DNA of 64,000 nt, from NCBI RefSeq assembly GCF_025370935.1, contig NC_133501.1:9176157-9240156 (forward strand), written 5' to 3'. Source of the stretch: Choristoneura fumiferana (taxonomy: Eukaryota > Arthropoda > Insecta > Lepidoptera > Tortricidae). The position numbers and the translations under genes were made by a program. Below, piece by piece: positions 56,036-64,000 of this stretch. Each line of letters opens with the position of its first letter. Position 1 is the first letter of the stretch. The notes beneath the pieces were generated by a model that did not search any database, was not told where the DNA came from, and worked only from the letters and a program-made list of their open reading frames with translations.

Positions 56036-59000
56036 GTAAGCATTTAGTTTTTTAGTCTTTTAACATAAAGTATATAAGATCAATAGGTATATTCCTTACT
56101 ATATCTATACTTGACTTCAGCCTAAAATTTCAGTTAATGTTTCTTGAATCACTGACTGTCCAATTTACCATATTCTAGGTTGATGCTAAATTAAATGGGC
56201 ACAATTTATGTTTTCATAACAACGGTTGGCTTTCTTTAAAATAGTTAATACCTTGCCACCAATCCAATAAAAATACCCTTGCCTCGCAATGTACCTATGT
56301 AGCTAGGCTATGTATTGACGAACATTAGAATACATCCTCAAAGCCCAAAGGCACCCTCAAATACCTAATTATTTTTCACTTTTCAACAGTTTGCACAGAG
56401 TGCAGTGATTATGTGTACGAGTACTGCTCTATACACGGGCCTCTCCTCATTATACCAGATGAAAAGGTAAGCCTCAATCCTTACTAATATTATTAATGCA
56501 AAAGCACCTATCTGTCTGTCTCACTCCTAAACTACTGAACCAATTTAAATGAAATTTGATATGCAGATAGTATGAGACTGGACATATGGAATAGTTATCA
56601 TCCCACAAAATTGCAAAGTTCCTGCGGAATAGGTAGTGAGTCACGAGTAAAAGCTAGTATAAAGATGTCTGTACAATGTGTTAATTATAAATGCTGGCTG
56701 TGGCTGGTGACTGAATATTATGCTTATTAGCTGGATGTTACAATGTGGCTGTATGGCTCACTCTCACTGCTGGGCACAGGTCTCCTCCCAGAATGTGAGG
56801 GCTATGGCTGTAGTTCCCACATATGCAATACTTTGGTAATATGTGTTTATTAAATTTATAAACCAAAATTAAAACAGAAAAGTTGTTTGCTTTGCTATAC
56901 CTTATCAGTACCTATCTACCTATGCATAAGCTATAAGAACTAGAATAAGGTCAAATGCAACTATTTACTTCCTGTGATCACTATTATTTTCTTTTCCTTA
57001 TGAATGGTTTTTTGAAAGAAAAGGAAGAAAATTTATACAGTACATAAAACGAATCTAAATTTCCTCTTATTCATGTTAAGTACATGTGAGTTTGTTTTGT
57101 AAAGCTACTATTTCAGTCTGCAATAGCTTAGCCCCCTTTAAAATGCCGCTAAAATTCGTTTGTCCTTATCTGTCACTTCGACATTTGTATTTGTTAGAAA
57201 GGGACAAAGCATTTGTTAGTTAACATAGGCTTGTTAAGTTTTATGAATAAGGGGGTAGGTGTTTAATTGGTAGTGGCAATAAAATTATGTACTAAATCAT
57301 CCCATTGTCCTAAGTATTGTTATACTATAGGGCATACTAGCGTTTACCCGCGGCTTCGCACGCGTAAAGCATTAGATACAGCAGTTGAATTGAAATTCCG
57401 GGATTTTATTAAATTCCCGTAGGAATTCTCTAAAAATACATCGTGGTTTTCATTGACGTTTAATTAAAACACCCATACTAAATTTCATGACTCAAAGTCC
57501 AGCGGTTGTTATTTAGAGATTTTATCCCTATCCCGTGGTACCTAATATCGGGATAAAAAGTATCCTATGATTTAATCCAGGTTATAAACTAACTCTAAAT
57601 CCGTCCAGCCGTTTCAGCGTGAAGAAGTAACAAACATACTCACTCTCTCAAACTTTCACATTTATAATATTAGTAGGATAATGATTGATTATGAACTAAT
57701 TGAGCCATATAACAGGTACCTACTAAGACTGGGTATCCGGATTTTGTGCCGCGAGCGGCGCTCACTATACCCCGAGTTTTTCTTCACCTTGCGAACTCCA
57801 ACATTGAAGGTGCATATGCATGCCGCGTGCATTGCATACTATGTAGCTAGTTAGCATTATGTTAGATTACTTTAATAAAGTTGAAACAGTATTTTAGACC
57901 AGTTACATAAGACTACATATCTTCAGGCTCAGAATAAGGTACCTACGCTTTATTTTTATTGTTTTTTTTTACAAATATATATGTATGTATCATCATCAAT
58001 TCTCACTGCTGGGCACAGGCCTCGTCTCAGAATATATGTATAAGCACAAATTGTATTACTCCGCCCGAATTTAGGGTAAACATCCCTTTTAATTGGGTAG
58101 AATAAGTTTTTGTATAGAGGCAATAAATTATTTCCTTTACTTCTGGGTGGGATAGTACTTCTCTTGCTTGCGTCGTCTAGGAAACCCTTTTAGTACCTAC
58201 AAGTGTCTATCTCATCAATGGGAACTAGTTCATGTACACTCAAGGACTTTAATTCACGAGCCAGCATGGAACCTTTTCAAAGGAAAAGTCATTACGATTT
58301 TCATTTTAATGCGATGTCTATGACGCTTACTGTGAAATAGTTCCTTGTTGGCTCATAAATTAAAATCCTTGACCGTACCTACCTATGTATGTACGTAAAC
58401 TCTTTTTTGTACAAAAATAAAGAAAAGAAACAAGTGACAAACGATGAGATATGTACATGTATGTTATAGGTGAACTGTAAGTATGACAAAGTAATGATAG
58501 CTGCCGTAGTAGGTACCCATCTATTTTAAATCAATACATAATAAACAAATACAAAGGTCTCGGCCCTGAATACAACTTTGTTCCATTCGGGGTTGAGACC
58601 TTAGGTTCGTGGGGGCCCAACGCAAAAAATATCTTCAAAGAATTATCCAAACGTCTCTCAGATAGGTACCACAGGGGACCGTAGAGCTGGCAGCTTCCTC
58701 GCACAGCGTATATACAGCGAGGAAATGCTGCCAGCATCTTTGGGTCCATGCCGCGGGAGGATACTTTTTCAAATTTATTTTAGTTATAGTTTAGTTATTA
58801 GTTTGTTTTACTTTTATTAATATTTTTATAATGATATTAAAATTTAAATACGTAGTGATTGGAGTTTAGCTTTTTCATACATAATTATGTAGAGAGCTAT
58901 ATTTAGAAAAGTAATATGTAGGTATAGTTGTTAAATATGTTAGATTAATTAAGCACCTAGTATTCATTTTAGATAGATAATAACTTAACCAGTAGCGTAG

Positions 59001-62000
59001 GCTCTTAATGTTTTTTACGCAATGTAACTACAAAGTGTGGCATCCGAAAATGACTATATTGTACTTACTATATTGTTATGATTTTCAGTTTTACCTGACA
59101 TGTTTCAAACCAATCTATGTGGTCCTTTTCAAGGAGTGCACGAACCGAACTGTCCCACTAGCAAAACTAGGTACCTATCATCCCAGCCTATATACGTCCC
59201 ACTGCTGGGCACAGGCCTCCTCTTAGAACAAGAGGGCTTGGGCCATAGTTCCCACGCGGGCCCAGTGCGGATTGGGAACTTCGCACGAACCATTGAATCG
59301 CTTCGCAGGTTTGTGCAGGTTTCCTCACGATGTTTTCCTTCACCGCAAAGCTCGTGGTAAATTTCAAATGTAATTCCGCACATGAATTTCGAAAAACTCA
59401 GAGGTGCGAGCCGGGGTTCGAACCCACGACCCTCTGCTTGAGAGGCGATAGGTCAAACCACTAGGCCACCACGGCTAGGCTAAGCAAAACTAGGTACCTA
59501 AGTAGATTTAAATTAAAATTGATTTCTTTAACGCTAAATTTGATTGACAGGTGCGGGTATCGGCGTATTTAGCACGCTCACTCTGCCGATTGGAGTGAGA
59601 TTCGGGCCGTATCGTGGAGTCCGCGCTCCCAGTGCCGGCGATTCTTCTTATGCTTGGCAGGTAATTATCACTTAACGAAACACTAAAATAAACTAATTAA
59701 TGAGGGCTATCGTTTTTTGTCTCACTAGATGGCGCACTGTTGCGTGAGGTTTTTAAGTATGGCTTTCAAAGTCTGTTATTACGGGCGTGAAAACAAAGTT
59801 TAGATTAAAATCATATTAAATACACCTTAAAACCGTACCATAAAAATATCGAGCATGCCACAGTGTTGCATAGTCCCCGTTTTGTTCGGAAAAAAGGGAG
59901 GACAAAGGTTTCCGAAAGACAAAACTGTCTCAAAACACAGACATTCATTGCCCCGGAACGCATATTTGCCATAATTAATTTCAGATATTGCAAAATATTC
60001 ACAAAATTATTCTAATTATAAATAAACCCGCGTAGCTCACCCAAAATCTATGTGATTTGACATTTCGGAGACCTCACGCTACACTAGCGCCTCTAGTGGC
60101 GAATTCATACGCGATAGCCCTCATTTCCTCGAGATAGGGCCTCAGGCATAAGTTATAAGTAGTTATACAATTGACATATTTAAGAAATAAAATCAAACCT
60201 CGTCATTTTCAGATCTACGACAAAAACCACAAACCTTTGCACGTGATAGACGCGCGTGATGACAACGCTTCCAACTGGATGCGATACGTGAACTGCTCGC
60301 GACACGTCTCCGAACAGAACCTGGTCGCGTATCAGTACCAAGGACAGCTGTACTACAGGTTAGTGGCAACTAGGCGAATAACAGGGTATAGAATAGGTAG
60401 GGTAGGGTATAGTAGGGTCGGCATCAGAAGCAGCTGCACACTTTTGTACTTTGTCATTTTACAGACATGAAATGTATTTAACGCCATACAAGATTGATAA
60501 ACGAATATATAAAGAATAATAAAGAACGAATACCTTTTAGATTTGTTTTTTTTATTCAACTACTGAATGGCAAACGTGCAAGTGGGTCTCCTGATGGTAA
60601 GAGATCACCACCGCCCATAAACATCTGCAACACCAGGGGTATTGCAGATGCGTTGCCAACCTAGAGTATAACGATATAACGATTTTTGAGTTCGTCGCTG
60701 ACTGTACTGGAAAGGCACCTTCGCACGTGATCGTATTACACCGTCCCTCTCGCTCTCGTATTAAATAGTATAAGCGTCAGAGGGACCGCACGACACGAAC
60801 TTCGAGTTTCGTAGTAGCCCTGCAGCTCAGGGCTCAGCTTCGAATAGAATCTAGTCGCGTACCTCTCGTATCAGTACTAAGGACAACAGTATACACACAC
60901 AAACTTTGTCTTTTATATATAATATTACTTAATAAAAAGGATTTTCTCAAGAAAAATTGTATCTTTCCAGAACAATAAAGGTGATCCCTCGCTTCGACGA
61001 GCTGCTTGTGTTCTACGGCAGCGAATTCGCGGCCACTCTTGGGGTGGAGCTGCGCCTGTATTCCGTGCCTTGTGAATGCTACGGATGTACGTTATATTTA
61101 CATTTATCTTATAAATTCAAGCTGTACAGGGTGTAACATTTAGACCTTTCAGTATGGGAAAGTCTGAAAGTATAAGATTACGAAAATATGTTCTTAGGAA
61201 CGATGTCATCGATTTTAGTAACAAGAAACTGCATTCATACATAAAAAACAACTTGTGCTCAATGAGGGCTATCGCGTATGAATTCGCCACTAGAGGCGCT
61301 AGTGTAGCGTGAGGTCTCCGAAATGTCAAATCTCATAGTTTTTGGGTGAGCTACGCGGGTTTATTTAAAATTAGAATAATTTTGTGAATATTTTGCAATA
61401 TCTGAAATTAATTATGGCAAATATGCGTTCCGGGGCAATGAATGTCTGTGTTTTGAGACAATTTTGTCTTTCGGAAACCTTTGCACTCCCTTTTTTCCGA
61501 ACAAAACGGGGACTATGCAACACTGTGGCATGCTCGATATTTTTATGATACGGTTTTAAGGTGTATTAAATATGATTTTAATCTATACTTTGTTTTAACT
61601 CCCGTAATAACAGACTTTGAAAGCCATACTTAAAAACCTCACGCAACAGTGCGCCATCTAGTGAGACAAAAAACGATAGCCCTCATTCGGGAATCGTTTT
61701 GAACATTAAAACTTACATTATTTATGTTTGTATATCGGTAGTGTAGGTCATAAGTAATAAATGTTACTATGAAACACGATATCTATCTAGAATAAATAAA
61801 ATGCATTGCGTATCATATTATTTAATCATTTAAGTTTTATTTTTCAGTAATAGTGATAATATAAAGTTTAGTTTTATTCTATAATAATGTAGGTTCGATT
61901 CCCGAGCTGAGTACAAGTTTTTTTAAAATTTATGAATGCAGATATTCTTGTTAGGTACAGTCACCAGCACCAATATCTGTCACAACAAGCGTGCATAAAT

Positions 62001-64000
62001 ATCTGATGCGACTCTATTTCTAGGGTCGCAAGGACGTGTCAGATATTTTTGCACGCTCCGCTGTGGCAGATATGAATGCTGGTGACTGTACTAAAATCGA
62101 TGGCATAGTTCCTAATAACAGATCTTCGTATTTCTTATAGCTTCAGACTTTCCCATACTGACCGATCTAAATGTTACATGTATATTAGTAATTTACATCG
62201 GGGATCTCCGAAACGCATTGTTTGTAAAGTCCTTTGTGGCTTATTTTTCCGGCCTCCTGAATTCTCTCTTTTATTTGGTCGGACCTTCTGCAAAAGTGCT
62301 ACATTTTTGTGACATTTAACTACATCATGAAGTCCGTTTGGTATATAGTTACCTTATAGTTCCCCGATAGACTCATCTCAGACGGTTATTGTTAAGATTT
62401 GATGTCTAACTAGTCATAATGAACTGATTTAGTTGAGTGAGGAATGCGTTATTTTAGCTTAGACAGACATGCTCTACACTATAGGCTGTGGTGGCCTAGT
62501 GGTTTGACCTATCGCATCTCTAGCAGAGGGTATTGGCTTCAAACGCCGGCTCGCACCTCTCTGAGTTTTTCGAAATTCATGTGCGGAATTACATTTGAAA
62601 TTTACCACGAGCTTTGCGGTGAAGGAAAAAATCGTGAGGAAACCTGCGTGTGAAGTTCCCAATCTGCGCTGGGCCCGCGTGGGAACTATGGCTTAAGCCC
62701 TGTTGTTCTGAGAGGAGGCCTGTGCCCAGCAGTGGGACGTATATAGGCTGGGATGATGTACCTTACGATACTAACGCCATCTAGCGATAAATAAATATCA
62801 TTGTGGGCAATGGCGAACTATTGAAATAAGCCTATTGGTTGTTGTCTGCAACTAGGTTTCACTGCCGTTCTTCGCACAGGCGTCAGTCATTTCATCGTCA
62901 CCACCTCGATGATTGGCAATCTAGCACCGTCCGCTTTAAGCGAAACTTTTTTCCACGCACGACTTAAGTATGGAACCAGCTTCCTGGGACAGTTTTTCTC
63001 AAAGGGCCGGCAACGCACCTGTGATACCCCTCGTGTTGACAGGTGTCCATGGGCGGCGGTGATTGCTTCCCATCAGGGGACCCTCATGCTTGTTTTTTAT
63101 ATAAAAAGGCGAGCGTTAAGTCTTTTGTTGATTGGGACAAAACACGGAGACGACATCACAGATATTAGATGTTAGATGTATAACTGTAAAATATTTCTAC
63201 GGCGATGCTGGCAGAATATGCTGAACTAACACTTTACTAACCTATATTTTACTATATTCTCAGAAATAAATAAATGATTGATGAGTGACTGATTGATATA
63301 TCACACAAAATTTATCAATGAATGGTGAAAAATACCCTGAAGTTTTCGCCTATTAGAAGTACTTTTACCTAAGTTATCCAATAGTGAAATTAACATTGCT
63401 TTATTGATTTTAGGTCAAGAACTATTGCCCAAGAAAGCACAATTTAAAAGAAACAAACGCCCAGCACCAATTGAAGACAAGCCCAGAGAAGAAAAAATAC
63501 TCAAGGAAAATCCAGTTGAAGAAAAACAAGAACCTTCAACATCTATTCCAAAGGATTTACAGACAAATAACGGTACAACGGTTTCTGCAAGTGCCAATGC
63601 TACGGAAGAGGGTAAAATAGTGAAGCCGAAGAAAAAAAAGAATGATAAAAAAAGTTCAGCTAAAAAGTCTGAATCTCACATCAAATTGACTGATGCTACA
63701 AAAAAGCCAGCGGTAAAGTTTCAAGTACCTGTAATCAAGTCTACTAATACATTAATAGCTTCCGTTGCCGATAAAAAAAAAAACTTTACAGATGTACCTC
63801 TTAATGACTCAAAAACAATAACTGTTGTTTTCAAATGCGACAAATGTAATGAAACTTTTGATATAAAATCTGATTTGGAGAAACACATTGATACTCATAA
63901 ATATGATGATGACTCGACTACAGAAAAACATGAGCCAATTACACATAACAATATACACAATGTCTATAAATCTGCTTTTACGTCTAAAAGTAGTTTAAAC
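55948..64000 (+). CDS. PRDM9-like PR/SET and zinc-finger gene, 5' part
   Basis: Exons 55948-56035, 56390-56466, 59089-59170 (tentative), 59551-59660, 60213-60358, 60971-61086, 63414 to beyond 64000, all GT-AG and in phase. The N-terminus (RKRPRVCYYEPEEPPFDEYV) and the CX2CX7CX2H knuckle (CTECSDYVYEYCSIHGP) match the segment before the PR/SET domain of PRDM7/9. The PR/SET domain follows: IGVFSTLTLPIGVRFGPYRG, WMRYVNCSRHVSEQNLVAYQ, IPRFDELLVFYGSEF, with the catalytic-region Asn-Cys and Tyr retained. The last exon is Lys-rich and enters a C2H2 finger (CDKCNETFDIKSDLEKHIDTH). Expected activity is histone H3 methylation in the nucleus (family knowledge). No KRAB or SSXRD region is encoded, and there is little room for one upstream. 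Confidence 0.87.
56390..56466 (+). CDS. PRDM9-like exon 2 (zinc knuckle)
   Basis: Acceptor CAACAG, donor GTAAGC. FCTECSDYVYEYCSIHGPLL IIPDEK; Cys/His spacing identical to the PRDM9 knuckle. Confidence 0.92.
56467..59088. other. PRDM9-like intron 2, repeats
   Basis: Two short family-1 SINE pieces (56753-56825, 57995-58035: CACTGCTGGGCACAGG). A minus-strand Helitron-like end at 57341 (CTAGCGTTTACCCGCGGCTTCGC) is followed by the 45000-type repeat to about 57680. Positions 58215-58375 are an imperfect hairpin (AAGGACTTTAATTCACGAGCC / GGCTCATAAATTAAAATCCTTG). No coding exon found here. Confidence 0.5.
59089..59170 (+). CDS. PRDM9-like exon 3, tentative
   Basis: Acceptor TTTTCAG, donor GTACCT, ending in the phase (1) the next exon needs. 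It reads FYLTCFKPIYVVLFKECTNR and TVPLAKLG. An alternative acceptor (TTCAAG at 59133) gives the shorter ECTNRTVPLAKLG in the same frame. The match to the family is weak: the usual LPPGLRIGPS-like strand is not seen. A SINE begins six bases after the donor. Confidence 0.5.
59177..59482 (-). mobile_element. SINE family 1 with 17-bp target duplication, next to a splice site
   Basis: Tail end CATCCCAGCCTATATACGTC, head end CACTAGGCCACCACGGC. The duplication AGCAAAACTAGGTACCT lies at 59160-59176 and 59483-59499; it contains the last bases of tentative exon 3 and its GT donor. Confidence 0.92.
59551..59660 (+). CDS. PRDM9-like exon 4 (start of PR/SET)
   Basis: Acceptor TGACAG, donor GTAATT. With a G from the previous exon it reads GAGIGVFSTLTLPIGVRFGP, then YRGVRAPSAGDSSYAWQ. 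Matches the GLGVW...LPLGLHFGPYEG strand of PRDM9. Confidence 0.93.
59700..60124 (+). mobile_element. TIR element with THAP-like coding trace, copy 3
   Basis: 425 bp, ATGAGGGCTATCG ... CGATAGCCCTCAT, near-identical to copies 2 and 4. It lies between PRDM9-like exons 4 and 5. Confidence 0.85.
60213..60358 (+). CDS. PRDM9-like exon 5 (PR/SET core)
   Basis: Acceptor TTTTCAG, donor GTTAGT. VIDARDDNASNWMRYVNCSR, HVSEQNLVAYQYQGQLYYR. NWMRYVNCxR is the most conserved PR/SET segment. Confidence 0.96.
60545..60665 (-). repeat. LINE 3'-tail family member (short)
   Basis: TTTTTTTTATTCAACTACTGAATGG to GCAGATGCGTTGCCAACCTAGAG. Confidence 0.75.
60971..61086 (+). CDS. PRDM9-like exon 6 (end of PR/SET)
   Basis: Acceptor TTCCAG, donor GTACGT. 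TIKVIPRFDELLVFYGSEFA, ATLGVELRLYSVPCECYG; the Tyr in LLVFYG corresponds to a catalytic-pocket Tyr of PRDM9. Confidence 0.95.
61262..61686 (-). mobile_element. TIR element with THAP-like coding trace, copy 4 (reversed)
   Basis: Reverse orientation of copies 2 and 3, 425 bp, only 1.1 kb from copy 3. Confidence 0.85.
61956..62090. mobile_element. Hairpin MITE with TACAGTC ends (4)
   Basis: TACAGTCACCAGCACCAATATC ... GATATGAATGCTGGTGACTGTA; same family as 40563-40680 (ACAACAAGCGTGCATAAATATC). Confidence 0.85.
62484..62758 (+). mobile_element. SINE family 1
   Basis: GCTGTGGTGGCCTAGTGGTT, CACTGGGCC-like CGCTGGGCCCGCGTGG, and GGCTGGGATGATG tail. About 30 bases are missing after GAGGAAACCTGC. Confidence 0.82.
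62850..63110 (+). repeat. LINE 3' fragment
   Basis: CCGCTTTAAGCGAAACTTTTTTCCACGC, TTAAGTATGGAACCAGCTTC, AGGGCCGGCAACGCACCTGTG and CATGGGCGGCGGTGATTGC are the end of a lepidopteran LINE ORF (SFLP.T.RLWNELP-like) and its 3' UTR. 5' truncated and diverged. Confidence 0.65.
63414..64000 (+). CDS. PRDM9-like exon 7 (Lys-rich linker, first C2H2 finger; runs off the window)
   Basis: Acceptor TTTTAG. CQELLPKKAQFKRNKRPAPI, a Lys-rich KPKKKKNDKKSSAKK stretch that may serve as a nuclear signal, then FKCDKCNETFDIKSDLEKHI and DTHK (C2H2). More fingers are likely beyond 64000. Confidence 0.88.

Larger units (their letters stand above)
61127..62180. repeat. Inverted-end element hosting other insertions
   Basis: GTAACATTTAGACCTTTCAGTATGGGAAAGTCTGAA (61131-61166) pairs with TTCAGACTTTCCCATACTGACCGATCTAAATGTTAC (62141-62176). 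A THAP-type TIR element and a TACAGTC MITE sit inside it. Confidence 0.65.

Overview
This is a eukaryotic nuclear window from a moth or butterfly (Lepidoptera). The evidence is intron-rich genes with GT-AG introns that are mostly transposon, a low-GC background, abundant tRNA-derived SINEs ending in GATGATGATGA, lepidopteran LINE tails and Helitron ends, and three genes recognisable by protein content. No bacterial-style operons, rRNA genes, real tRNA genes or CRISPR arrays were seen.

Layout. (1) 194-35149, plus strand: the 3' two-thirds of Dap160/intersectin. Twenty exons encode the central coiled coil and four SH3 domains, and the EH domains lie upstream of the window. The reading frame joins across every junction except in two GC-rich exons, where three one-base C/G deletions must be assumed. 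Its introns hold an LTR retrotransposon with two LTRs and a gutted interior (5992-9058), tandem arrays that appear to be copied from the gene's own exon-intron edges (about 340-460, 5151-5700, 13470-14740), a 2.25-kb inverted-repeat element, a GATGC satellite, a small Helitron, many hairpin MITEs and a degenerate LINE on the minus strand (29213-31907). (2) 35150-46200: repeat-rich intergenic DNA with a decayed piggyBac element between TTAA sites (35278-37267) and a 171-bp MITE derived from it (41059-41229). (3) 46217-54862, minus strand: a complete three-exon Lsm12 gene (186 aa). Its first intron carries a full-length, apparently intact I-clade LINE (47870 to about 53448) with a 13-bp target-site duplication. 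(4) 55948-64000 and beyond, plus strand: the 5' part of a PRDM9-like PR/SET zinc-finger gene, arranged head to head with Lsm12.

The three genes do not form a pathway. Dap160 is an endocytic and synaptic scaffold, Lsm12 an RNA-binding Lsm/AD protein, and the PRDM9-like gene a probable histone methyltransferase. The window is most informative about transposable elements: several insertions can be read with their target duplications, and some with a matching empty site nearby. All family assignments come from reading the sequence by eye, with no database search.
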